NCBI GenBank assembly: GCA_023014485.1
Contig: JAJOZX010000089.1
Span: forward strand, 1,089,501-1,153,500
DNA: 64,000 bases
Reading direction: 5' to 3'
Origin: Bathynomus jamesi
Lineage: Eukaryota; Arthropoda; Malacostraca; Isopoda; Cirolanidae
Made by a program: the position numbers and the translations under genes. The notes beneath the pieces were generated by a model. The model searched no databases and was not told the DNA's origin. It was given only the letters and a program-made list of their open reading frames with translations. Positions 54,487 through 64,000 of the stretch are shown here, one piece after another (positions within the stretch are counted from its first letter, which is position 1; every line of letters starts with the position of its first letter).

Positions 54487-55699
54487 GGTGTCCCATAAGT
54501 CCGGCATCATAGGAAAAATAATAAAAAAAGGCAAAACAAAAGCTTTTATTTACAGAACGTGCTCAATATGTCCACCATTGTTTTCAATACACAAATTCAG
54601 ACGTGATACCCAGTCAGCAAGCACACGGTGAATGATGTCAGGAGTAATGGTGTTACATGCCCCAATAATGCGCTGCCGCAAATGTTCAACACTCCTAATT
54701 TTCTCTGCGTATACCAGCGCTTTCAAGTGGCCCCAGAGATAAAAATCTAGTGGTGTGAGATCCGAGCTTCTAGCTGGCCATTCCACAGGCCCTCGACGTC
54801 CTATCCAATGACCAGGAAATTGTTGGTACGGGTATTCCCTTACTTGGGTGCTGTAATGTGCGGGAGCGCCGTCTTGCTGGAACCATGTTGGGAAATTTCC
54901 TTCTTCGTTCAAGACACTGGGAAATGCTTCTTCCTTGAGCGTACGTAGGTAGGTGCCTCCAGTGACATGTTCATCGAAAAAGAGGGGCCTATGATGCGAT
55001 CCTTCCAAATGCCACACCATACCATCACCCGAGATGCACCTTGTTCCTTTGAAGAGGTATACCAGTGAGGGTTGTTTTGAGACCAGTAGCGGGTGTTCTG
55101 TCGATTTACCTCACATTTCCATAAAAAACAGCCTCGTCACTGAACAGAATGGTGGACGGGAAATTGGCATCCCGAGCATATTGTTCCGTAGCCCATTCAC
55201 AAAATTCCATCCGCCGGTCGGGATCATCATCTTCGCTTAATTTCTGTAGGATCTGAAGTTTATATGGATGCCATTTGTGAGCCTGAAGAATGCGATGGAT
55301 GCTACTTTTCGACACTCCTGTCTCGGCGGACAATCGCCGAAGAGACTTATTGGGACTTCTGTTAAATTGAGCCAGGATAGCAGTCGCTGTATCATCGTCA
55401 GTGGACCTCCTTGAAGGTCCACTGCGTGTTTTATCTTCTATGGATCCTGTTTCCTTAAACTTTGCAACAAGTCTGCCAACACAACTCTGTGTTATTGACT
55501 CGCGGTCTGGATGCAGTCTTTTAAATTCAGCAGCGGCCTCTCTTTGACTCCGATTTCCTATGAGTAGAATTATCTGGATTCGTTCTTCCTTGCTCACAGA
55601 CATTATGGCCTGTAGAAAGAGAAAAATATGAATTATGGTTTGTAGAAATAGAAAAATATGAATTTCTCCTATGATGCCGGACTTATGGGACACCCTGTA
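54482..55699 (-). mobile_element. mariner transposon, nearly complete
   Basis: TACAGGGTGTCCCATAAGTC and CGGCATCATAGGA at the left are matched by the inverse at the right, ending GGGACACCCTGTA (55699), inside TA repeats on both sides. At 1218 bp it has the typical full length of mariner. The transposase gene has frameshifts, so it needs help in trans. Confidence 0.92.
54550..55603 (-). pseudogene. mariner transposase, nearly full-length with frameshifts
   Basis: The ATG at 55603 opens MSVSKEERIQIILLIGNRS. Two HTH regions follow (QREAAAEFKRLHP, and SLRRLSAETGVSKSSIHRIL), then DDPDRRMEFCEW and STILFSDEAVF with the first catalytic D (about 55130). A frameshift near 55105 and another near 55025 separate it from 55020-54550, which carries FQQDGAPAHYS (second D) and ARSSDLTPLDFYLWG (third D; DD34D). 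All three catalytic residues are present, so only the indels inactivate it. Confidence 0.9.
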
Positions 55700-56171
55700 T
55701 ATATATATATACAGTATATATATATATAATATATATATATAATATATATATATATATATACATTACTTTAGTTTAAAGTGGTGTATCGTATTAATTAGGT
55801 AACATTTATATTATTAAGATCCAAAACTAGAAAAAATGTTTCATTCAGTTCGTATGCTACTCAGTTTGCCGTTCGAGTACATTTCAAAGTACAGTACATC
55901 GTCACATAGCGCGAATTCGCCAAGTCGCGATATACACAAAAATTACACATCCCTACCAAACCCCCAGAGACGCGGTGATTCGCCCTGCTAAGACGCGGTT
56001 TGACAAGCCAAATTTAAATTAAACGTGGCCAGAACGCGTTCAAAACCCGGCCGAGTCACCCATCAGCAGTCTTGTTGTGTGCGTGGTTTTGAACGGTTGA
56101 TTTACTCTTGTCTCCAGTGATTTCAATAATTCTTTATTTTTACCCTTTATATTCATTTTTTTGTATTGAAA
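55700..56171. other. TA tracts and noncoding 5' flank of pogo-like gene
   Basis: Interrupted TA tracts to 55762, then noncoding DNA. ACAGTACATCGTCACATAGC (about 55891) could be the left terminus of the pogo-like element, but I could not confirm a matching right end. Confidence 0.4.
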
Positions 56172-57720
56172 ATGGCACCGAAGCAAAACAATTAATGTTA
56201 CAAGTAAGAAGAAAAATATTAAGCGTTCAGCAATTACTGTACCTTACCCACCAAAATTGAAATTTTAGATAAACTGAAATCGGGGCAAGGAAGCACGGCG
56301 CTTGGGCGTGAATATGTCGTGAACGAGTCAACCATTTGTACCATACAAAAAAAATGAAGAATCAATAAGAACCATTATAAGTGCTGCAGCTTCTGCAGGT
56401 GACAAAATAAAAAGAAGGGCTAAACGAAATATGCACTTAAATAGAGTAGAAAAATTGCTTAATGTGTGGATTGAAAACGAAATTCAGAAACGGGCACCAT
56501 TGAGTGGATTAGTCATATGTGAGAAGGCCTTGCGCCTAATAGCACTGTCTGCGAACAAGATGGTGAACTATCCATGATGATTTGATAGGTTTAGAAAACG
56601 CTACAACTTCCACACTTAACATTAGTGGACGAAAACGCTACAACTTCCACATTTAACATTAGTGGACGAAAACGCTTCTGTTGATCGCAAAGCAGCCGAA
56701 AATTACCTACCGGAATTTTCTAGAATAATTGAGGAGAAAGGTTACAAGCTCCAGCAAATTTTTAACGCAGACGAAACCAGCCTTTTTTTGGATAATAATG
56801 CCAACCAAAACATACATTTCGAAGGAGGAGCGAACAGCACATTGCTTCAAGGCCGCGAAGGATTGTCTTACACTGTTGTTGTGTTTGAATTCATCGGGAG
56901 ATTTCAAGCGTGAACCGATGCTTGTTTACCACGCTGAAAACCCACGTGCTTTAAAGGGCAAGTAGAAGGCATACCTGCCAGTGTACTGGAAATCAAACAG
57001 AAGGGCTTGGGTCACTACAACGCTGTTTACAGACTGGTTCAAATTTTTTTGTTTCGTACCACAGGTGAAAGATTACCTCAAGAAGTAAAACTTGTCTTTT
57101 AAAGTGCTGTTGTTCCTTGATAACGCCCTTGGGCATCGAGCCACGCTGCACCATGCCGACGAAAACGTAGAAGTCTTGTTTCTGCCACCAAATATGATTT
57201 CTCTATTGCAGCCAATGGACGAAGGAGTAATGAAAACTTTTAAAAGTTACTACAGGCGCAACTTCAGGATACTCCTGCAGGCGTTGAAGGAAAAACCTGA
57301 CAGTAGCCTCCAGGACTTTTGGCGTTCCTTTAACATCGTGAATGCAACTGACATCATAACGGAGTCGTGGGGTGAAGACAAGGAGTCGACTTTGAATGCC
57401 TGCTGGAATAGCTTATGGCCAGATGTGGTGAATGACTTTCGTGGACTTTCCACAATCCAAGAAGAGATCTTCAAGATCGTCAAGCTGGCAAAAGATGTTG
57501 GGGAGAAAAGGATTTCAGGGTCTAGGAACATGAAGTGGAACAATTGTTGGTATCACACCAGTAGGAACTGACCGAAGAGGAATTAATGGAGCTTCTTCAG
57601 TCAAGTGAAAGTGTGAGTGAAGAAGAGATTGAGTAGCAGAAACTTACAATGAAAGTTCTCGAAGAGACATATAGGAAAGTTGAAGAAGTTCTGGAAAATT
57701 GAGTGCACCTTGATCCCTAC
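56172..57720 (+). pseudogene. pogo/Tigger-like transposase, fragmented
   Basis: A degenerate start at 56172 (MAPKQNN, then stop) is followed by CENP-B-type HTH sequence (LDKLKSGQGSTALGREYVVN, about 56262). A second DNA-binding part around KIKRRAKRNMHLNRVEKLL (56405-56470) follows. The DDE domain has FNADETSLFLDNNAN (first D, about 56765), frame breaks near 56850 and 56960, FLDNALGHRATL (second D, about 57120) and NMISLLQPMDEGVMKTFKSY (third acidic residue, about 57215), then FWRSFNIVNATDII. Several stops and shifts make it inactive. A tandem ACGAAAACGCTACAACTTCC duplication (about 56590-56670) adds one indel. Confidence 0.85.
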
Positions 57721-57781
57721 ATGTAGGGGAGCCTGACGTGCAAATGAGGATTCAGGAAGTTATGGCTCCCTATCATGAAAT

Positions 57782-58003
57782 TTAGAAAAGCATGAGGACG
57801 AAGGCGAAACCAAGTCGCAGAACATCCTTCTTTAGATCCAGTGCTGCTGCAACATCACCTCCAAGAACAGCATCAAAAATTAACGCATTGTCACCAACCA
57901 CAAAAGTAGCATCACCGACAAAACCGACTGCAACTTCAGAAGTCTCACCAACACGGACTCCCCGTTCCCCCGGGACTCCATGCTCCCCACCATAAGTCGA
58001 CAT
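57782..58003 (+). other. Pro/Ser/Thr-rich frame downstream of pogo-like gene
   Basis: The 67-codon frame (57792-57995) is rich in S, T, P and A (TSPPRTASKINALSPTTKVA). It may be a detached C-terminal tail of the transposase or chance. The opposite strand is also open, so the coding call is weak. Confidence 0.25.
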
Positions 58004-58460
58004 AGAAACCCTAGAAGTCTCGGAGACCGTCTCTCAATTGAAATCACCCCCGCCCCCCAACATTACCCTCACCATCATTGCCATTAGTCTTCACGTTCAT
58101 TTATTAAGATAAGTAAAAAAAGTTCCTTTTTATACTGTATTAAATTTTTTAGAGGTTTGTATTATCATCATTATTATTATTATTATTACTTATTATTATA
58201 AAAATGGTAATATAAATAATATCACCCATTTTAAGTACTTAAATACTTGTCAAAAAATTATTTAAAAAAAAAATTATGAAAAATCTAAGACCCCGAGAAT
58301 CTAACCCCCAATTTCGCATTGACTTATGCGAGTACTTCAGAAGACACGATTTCATAAGACGCGGCGTTTTCCAAGAACACAACTACTGCGCTACGTGGGG
58401 CTTTACTGCATTTAGCGATAACGTGCAAGGGCAGAATCACTATTTTGATTCAGTACGAAT

Positions 58461-59775
58461 TAGGGGTTAAAACCGGTATTGAAGAAGTACAAATAATACC
58501 GATATTATAGGTTTTCGGTATTGACAAAAATTTCTATTGTAAAATTTAGGCAATTTAGTCCTCCGATGGGCAAATAAACTGTTTTTGGAGGATTCGGAGA
58601 AAAAAAAAGTTTCGGGGTATTTTGCAGTTAACCTCTTTTTTTCGTTTTCTATTCCTTTCTATCAAAGAAAACTATTTATTGCACTAGCTTTAAGAGTGAT
58701 TCATTCAACTGTAGCCATTTCTTCAACAGAGTGGGAAATTATTGAAAACCTTTATGACACCTTACGTCCTGTTGAAATAATTCTTAAAGGGTTATGCTCG
58801 AAAGATGCATCACTCCTGACAGCTGAATCATCAATGAAATTTATTTCAAAGAAACTAGGAGAGAAAAATAATCCAATAGCAAAAGAGTTAAAAGATTGTC
58901 TTAGAAATCGTTACATTTCAAGAAGACAGCAAGACATTGTAGGTTTAATCAAATATCTTCATAATCCCGAAGTTTTAAAAGTTCAAGAAGAGGAAAGTTT
59001 TTCTGTTCCATCAAAATTAGTTCTCAAAAGAACTGCAGAAAGGCTCCATAAAAGACTTTTCCCTAAGAATGTGGTTGATTTGGAGATAGAAATGGAAGAA
59101 CAGGACTTTCCATGTAACCCTGAAAATGTAGCTGCAAATAAGACTGAAGTGGAAGCAGATTCATTACTGAATGAATACATGCAAGAAATAGACAAACTAG
59201 GAAAAGTGCCATCTAAAAAAAATTCCATTAATTTTGATGTTACTAATGAATTTAAAAGCTTGGAAGTTACTTTACAGAGAAGTGAGAATTTAGAGGAGCT
59301 GTACAAGGCACTGCTTTCAATTAAACCTACAAGTGCAGAATCAGAAAGAGCCTTTTCTGCTGCAGGCCTATTTCTGACGAAACTGAGATCAAGTCTATCT
59401 GAACAATCCCTAGATGCTCTTTGTTTCTTCAAAGCATACTTTCAAAATCAAACTAAGAAATAAATATTTAGATACTAATAATTTCTATCTACCCAGTAGT
59501 TGTATAATAATATGCTAAAAAAAATTCAAATAATATTTTTATTACAATTTAGTAATTTACTGTATAAACTTTTTCGAATAGAATGCCATCTATTTGGAGT
59601 TGGTCATTAATTTATAGTAAATATGGTGAGTACTGCAAGTCCCTCAGACTTGTGGGAGGGTTGGTAGGGTGGCACCATAATAAATCAAAATAAATTATTT
59701 TTTTCATAATACCGGGATTAGCATAATTGCCTCCAAATACCGGTATTGAAAATTTTCGGTATTATGCAAGCACTA
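58461..59775 (+). mobile_element. Non-autonomous hAT element with perfect 8-bp target duplication
   Basis: GTACGAAT lies on both sides (58453-58460 and 59776-59783). The element starts TAGGGGTTAAAACCGGTATT and ends CGGTATTATGCAAGCACTA, short inverted termini followed by repeated ACCGGTATT/ACCGAAAA motifs on both sides. At 1315 bp it keeps only the 3' part of the transposase gene, so its 5' part was deleted internally. Mobility would need an autonomous relative. Confidence 0.88.
58585..59463 (+). pseudogene. hAT transposase, C-terminal part
   Basis: The frame of 292 codons runs to a natural stop at 59461-59463. It has AISSTEWEIIENLYDTLRPV (helical region after the RW block of hAT), a long acidic middle and the C-terminal dimerisation signature with IKPTSAESERAFSAAGLFL and LRSSLSEQSLDALCFF, where the E in SERAFS is the final catalytic acid. 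The BED finger and first two catalytic residues are missing. The stretch before 58680 is low-complexity, and the true start is not defined. Confidence 0.88.
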
Positions 59776-59783
59776 GTACGAAT

Positions 59784-60637
59784 GTCCATGAATATCATTA
59801 GAATAAATTTCAGATAAAGCTGAAAATTGAACACCTATCGTTTTGATTAGGTAGTACGTGAACCTTCCTTCCTTCCTTAATAAAAGCAAGGTAGCAAAAA
59901 GTGGTATGTCAACCCGGAAAAGGTTGGGAACTCCTGTTCTATATCATTCGACATTAAAATCTACAGGGGATTAAATATCCTTGATGAATACTCACCAGGA
60001 GCTGGCCTTTGGTAGAAACAATACTTTTAGGTAAAAAGCAAACTCCTCGCGAAGGAGAGTGGAATAAATCTCATACAAGAAATTCATTCGATAAACATAC
60101 TCCAGTCTGAAATTTATTGAATTACGTCACGCTACGGACGTGTGTCTGAATGTCTGAAGACTTTCAATAAGTGTAGATTTAAGCCTATTTTGTTTTAAAC
60201 GTCTCCGAAGTCGACAAAGTACTGTTTAGAAACTGTTCGTGTGACATTTGTCAACATTCAAAAACTAACCGAAACATTAATCAAGAATGGATAAAGTGAG
60301 GAAAACAATGAACTCTCCATTGGCCTTTCCTCAACGCGGGGTTTCTAACCCCCACCCTGGGTATGCATGATGAGGTGAAGAGCAACTTATATCTTCAATC
60401 ATCCCTTATCACCCCTTAGTATCAGAGGATCACCTCCGGTATTATTTGAAAAAAAAAAATCTCACTTTTGTGAATATCGTGAAATGACAAAGGATTTATA
60501 AGAAAACAAAATAAAGAATTCGTAAAAGCATATTTTCTTTCCCTTTTACAGAATTAAAAAAAAAATCTTCAAGCAATTTCCTTTTGTAAATTCCAATATT
60601 TTGTTTTTTACATCATCCATTCTCGATATATAGATCC

Positions 60638-60672
<35 letters not shown>

Positions 60673-60796
60673 GACACGCTTCAGGCATTCTTTATATGAG
60701 CATAGTTTACTCAAGTGCTTATTTGAGTGGCATTTGGGTGTGTATATATATATATGTGTGTGTGTGTGTGTATATATATAATATATATATATATAT

Positions 60797-60840
<44 letters not shown>
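59784..60840. other. Noncoding stretch with hAT-end remnant and TA tracts
   Basis: AAGGTTGGGAACTCCTG (59923-59939) resembles the right end of a BED-finger hAT element (inverse CAGGAGTTCCCAACC), but no partner end was found. ACGCGGGGTTTCTAACCCC (about 60335) is a second similar motif. TA tracts occur at 60640-60670 and 60740-60840. No coding signal. Confidence 0.4.
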
Positions 60841-60843
<3 letters not shown>

Positions 60844-61134
60844 TGCTCTTCCAATATGTGCTCTACCGCGAAACTGTGATCTACCATTTTCCAATACGTG
60901 CTCTACCGTGAAACTAGCCTTATAAGGCTAACTAACGAAAATATCATGACTTAATCTAACCAATCGTTAGGTCAACTATACGCCCTTGACGATTGGTTAG
61001 GTTAAGTCGTGATATTTTCGTTAGTTAGCCTTATAAGGCTAACTAACGTACCTGCTGCTAATCCGAATAATCTAAGGTAGATCACGTATTGGAATGTAAA
61101 TTTTAAGTAGAGCACATATTGGAAGAGCACCTTA
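60841..61134. mobile_element. MITE with nested palindromic module
   Basis: AGGTGCTCTTCCAATATGTG (60841) is inverted at the right end (to 61134, TATTGGAAGAGCACCT). Repeated GTGCTCTACCG and ACGTGCTCTACCGTG units lie inside the left end. The centre (60928-61050) is the same fold-back module as at 1058 and 17700 (AGCCTTATAAGGCTAACTAA, GATTGGTTAGGTTAAGTC). TA tracts flank both sides. Confidence 0.85.
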
Positions 61135-61157
61135 TATATATATATATATATAATATA

Positions 61158-61194
<37 letters not shown>

Positions 61195-61207
61195 GTCATG
61201 TCATGTG

Positions 61208-61242
<35 letters not shown>

Positions 61243-61244
61243 AG

Positions 61245-63022
61245 TGTTTTTTATTTATGAAATAAACCACGAAGGAAAGGAAACACAGAATGGTGCTCAA
61301 GCGCTTTCGTCTAATGACATCCTCAGGAACACTGAAGTACATAAAGAGTTACAGCCTACATACAGGTTACAGAAAAAAAAATATATTATATATATATATA
61401 TATATATATACAATAAACGGAGAAATAAAAATAAAATTAAAAATTAAACATTAAAGGATTGTGAGAGGAGCTTACAAATTTGTAAGGAAAAACTACCGAT
61501 TTTTAGCACAAAACACTGTAAATTCAGACTGTAAATTCACTTTCAATAACGAGTATTATCAACAAGTTTTTGGGATAGCCATGGGCAACCCCTTGTTCGC
61601 CCCTCCTCTCCAATATTTATATTGGAGTTTTTCGAAATTACTTACATTCCGAGAATCCTGGGGTTGGCATCCCTTGGTTGCGGTACGTTGACGATATTTT
61701 GTGTATCTGGCCCATGAATCGTGACCTGGATAACTTCCTCCTTCAGTTAAATGATCAAGTCCCCTCCATTAAGTTTACTTTAGAAGTGAACAAGACAATT
61801 CAATCCCGTTTTTTTTGGATGTGCGTGTACATAGGGAAAGCCCAGGTTTTAAGTTTAGTATCTATCGGAAAAAAACAAACAATTGTCCTACGTACACTTT
61901 TACTCGGACATGACACCCCCACTAAGAAGGCCATTTTTTCTTCAATGTTTCTCCGCGCCCTTAGGATCACCAGTCCGGAATACATCGATGCCGAATTGGA
62001 AAAAATCAACGGTATTGGAAGTGATCTGTGTTATCCATCTGCGTTTTATGGAATCTTGTCTCAACAAGGCAAAACGAACTTTCTATCGTGTCAATAATAA
62101 CACTCGTACTTTGTCAAAAATATTTTAGTACTTCCATTTTTCCCGGCTTTTTAGGCATTGCTAATGTACTTAAACTTTTGGATATTAATGTAGTATTTTC
62201 ATATAACAATATTGTGAAAAATATCATAGTAAAAATAGCCCTATCAATAATTCAGGTATTATCTATAAAATTGGTTGTAAACAATGTGATTCCTTTTACA
62301 TAGGTCACGGGAAAGGATTTGCACACACGTATAAAACAGCATCAATATTCTGTTAGAACAGGACAGTCGTCCAGTGCCCTTTTTGTCCATTTGTCAGAGT
62401 TATCCCACTGTATTGATTGGAATATGCTTCAGTTTTATTCCACTCTAGCAACATTGTTAATAGAAATATTCTTGAGTCTGCCATTATCCAACTTACAAAT
62501 AACTTCAACATAAGCAAAGTCTTTTTCAACTCGATCCTGTTGTTTTGAATTCCTTCAGAACGATTTTAGATAAGAAGGTAGAACGCTAAATCTTTGGTAA
62601 CTTGTATGCTACTCTAATAACTTTTATTTTTCAATTTATTTTTATAGACATCGAACCTTAAACAAGAAGGCAGAGTGCTAAAACCCGGGCAGATTTCCAG
62701 TATAATTTGTATTTTTTTTTTTAATTATCTATAACATTGGTTGGAAAATTCATTTGATCTTGTGCTAAAAATCGGTAGTTTTCCTTACAAATTTGTATGT
62801 TCCTCCCCAATCCTTTAATGTTTAATTTTTAATTTTTATTTATCCGTTATTATATATATATATTATATATATATATATATAATATATATATTATATATAT
62901 ATTTTTCTGTAACCTATATATAGGCTGTAACTCTTTATGTACTTCAGTGTTCCTGAGGATGTCATTAGACGAAAGCGCTTGAGCACCATTCTGTGTTTCC
63001 TTTCTTCGTGTTTTATTCATCA
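61245..63022 (+). mobile_element. PLE copy 5, fold-back, truncated
   Basis: The left part (61255-61512) is an inverted 3' terminal and noncoding segment. From about 61530 the plus-strand RT/endonuclease 3' half follows, then its own 3' noncoding part and terminal segment with hammerhead-type core (62951-62985). TA tracts lie on both sides. A short duplicated CTGTAAATTCA at 61519-61541 marks the inner junction. Confidence 0.85.
61536..62598 (+). pseudogene. PLE reverse transcriptase/GIY-YIG, 3' part (copy 5)
   Basis: The order is TFNNEYYQQVFGIAMGNPL (61536 on), RYVDDILCIWP (catalytic DD, 61678), LLQLNDQVPSIKFTLEV, then many frame changes (near 61610, 61790, 61880, 62045, 62120, 62250, 62310, 62425 and 62510) through the linker to the endonuclease (HTRIKQHQYSV) and the last block at about 62590. 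It is the most decayed of the five copies and thus probably the oldest. Confidence 0.83.
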
Positions 63023-63080
63023 TATATATATATATATGTGTGTGTGTGTGGTATATATATATATATATATATTATTATAT

Positions 63081-63125
<45 letters not shown>
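63023..63125. repeat. (TA)n-rich tract with (GT)n
   Basis: TA runs with an inner GTGTGTGTGTG patch, between PLE copy 5 and the minus-strand reading frame to its right. Confidence 0.95.
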
Positions 63126-63127
<2 letters not shown>

Positions 63128-63221
63128 GTGTAATGGCCATATTAAAAAAAGGGCATATATTTCGGCTCAACTACGACAAAGATATGAAACTACCATAATG
63201 ACTGAAAAATGAAAGAAACAC

Positions 63222-64000
63222 TTTATTGGAGATGTTAAAATCACGAGTATATTTTATAGAATACTTAGAGTAGCTGAAAATGATTACCAGTGAGAATTTT
63301 AACAGCAAATTCTCTTCCTTGATAAACTTCAGTTGGCTCCCGATATCTGCGGTCCTTCTTCAAACATTCTGCCACTGCTGGTCGTGGGTCATATTCTGAA
63401 ATGCTGCAACCAGTGAGTGACACAATCAAGCGTGCATTCATTGTCGACTCTTTCACGCTTCATCTTGTCATCATATATGGTATTGTGATGTGAAACAATT
63501 CGCTCTGTTTGCATATTGTGTGGAGGCAGTGTTACCATTGCTGGTAAGTCTTGTGCGCAGTTTTTGCCGTTGCGCAAGCTGGCAAAAGTCTCCTTAGTGT
63601 ATTTGACAGACCTGCACCAGTGCACCAGTATTACTTCCTGAAGGGAGAGGAGTTTCTAGGATGTTGGCAATATCTGTCCGTGCTTCACAGACCTGTTTGG
63701 CAAAGTCACCAGATTCCCCTGGAAACAATTCAGGAATGAGAACTGTGCTACTGTCTACAAACTGTTCACAAGTATCACTGGTAAGGAGACTTTTCATGTG
63801 AGTCATGACTCCTTGATCCGCTGCCAAACGCTCAGAAAGTAAGTTTTTTTTGCACTCAACCCAATTTCATGACGATTGGCTTCTTTATCACGCCGGCAAG
63901 TTGAAGTATACTTGTTTGTAGTCTTTCTTTGGGAAGATCCCTGAGCATCACCACCACCACTCTTACAATGTCAGCAGTCTTGTTTTCTCAAGGTACAGCT
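63222..64000 (-). pseudogene. Unrecognised protein, 3' part, running off the right edge
   Basis: Minus-strand reading from the window edge passes through STCRRDKEANRHEIGLSAKK (about 63905-63850) and LAADQGVMTHMKSLLTSDTC (63827 on) to PSGSNTGALVQ. There an 8-bp tandem duplication (GCACCAGTGCACCAGT, about 63613-63628 on the plus strand) shifts the frame. The next frame gives YTKETFASLRNGKNCAQDLP and TLDCVTHWLQHF. A further shift near 63400 leads to SEYDPRPAVAECLKKDRRYR and a stop after NHFQLL (about 63262). AATAAA follows on the minus strand (63227-63222). I do not recognise the family. The poly(A) signal suggests a real 3' exon or transposon gene, now broken. Confidence 0.5.

Overview
The window reads as a repeat-dominated stretch of an invertebrate, probably arthropod and plausibly crustacean, nuclear genome. 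The reasons are AT-rich sequence, very abundant (TA)n microsatellites, GT-AG introns, and dense layers of mariner, Tc1, pogo/Tigger, piggyBac, hAT, CR1-like LINE and Penelope-like (PLE) elements nested in one another. I recognise no conserved single-copy host gene. Almost every coding segment is a transposon or virus-derived open reading frame, most of them broken. The species call is an inference from element content only.

Layout. 0-4.7 kb: MITEs and a palindromic Tc1 element interrupted by a pogo-like fragment. 4.7-8.8 kb: a BED-finger hAT element with an 8-bp target duplication, carrying a nested deleted mariner and tRNA-derived SINEs. 9.2-12.3 kb: small mariner MITEs, a PLE end and a LINE tail. 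12.3-15.4 kb: a hAT-like element (family B). 17.7-22.4 kb: a pogo/jerky-like element, an inverted pair of minisatellites, a piggyBac remnant and fold-back MITEs. 22.6-26.0 kb: an apparently intact hAT-like transposon (family A) with long terminal inverted repeats, a 9-bp target duplication and one intron. 27-29 kb: MITEs and a hammerhead-bearing palindrome. 29.0-35.9 kb: two copies of an uncharacterised zinc-finger element family. Between them lies a 2.0-kb element with mariner ends. 36-40 kb: a diverged tandem array, a CR1-like LINE and a 30-bp minisatellite. 40.1-42.8 kb: family A-like element C. 42.8-53 kb: PLE copies in head-to-head arrangements. 53-54.4 kb: LTR-like repeats. 54.5-59.8 kb: mariner, pogo and hAT elements. 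60.8-63 kb: a MITE and another PLE. 63.2-64 kb: a broken reading frame running off the right edge.

Most notable locus. At 31692-33690 the two outward 3' ends of a mariner element form inverted arms of about 455 bp with TA target duplications. In the middle, where the mariner 5' halves would be, lie a circovirus-like (CRESS-DNA) capsid pseudogene with an Arg-rich N-terminus, a TATA promoter, a poly(A) signal, and a perfect 15-bp stem-loop whose loop carries TAGTATTAC, the rolling-circle origin nonanucleotide of circoviruses. No Rep gene is visible. The whole looks like a mariner-mobilisable virus/transposon composite.

Recurring theme. Tc1, mariner and several PLE subfamilies all occur here as palindromes with two 3' ends facing outward. 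Many element boundaries abut (TA)n tracts. The PLE ends carry hammerhead-type ribozyme cores (CUGANGA, stem II, GAAA).
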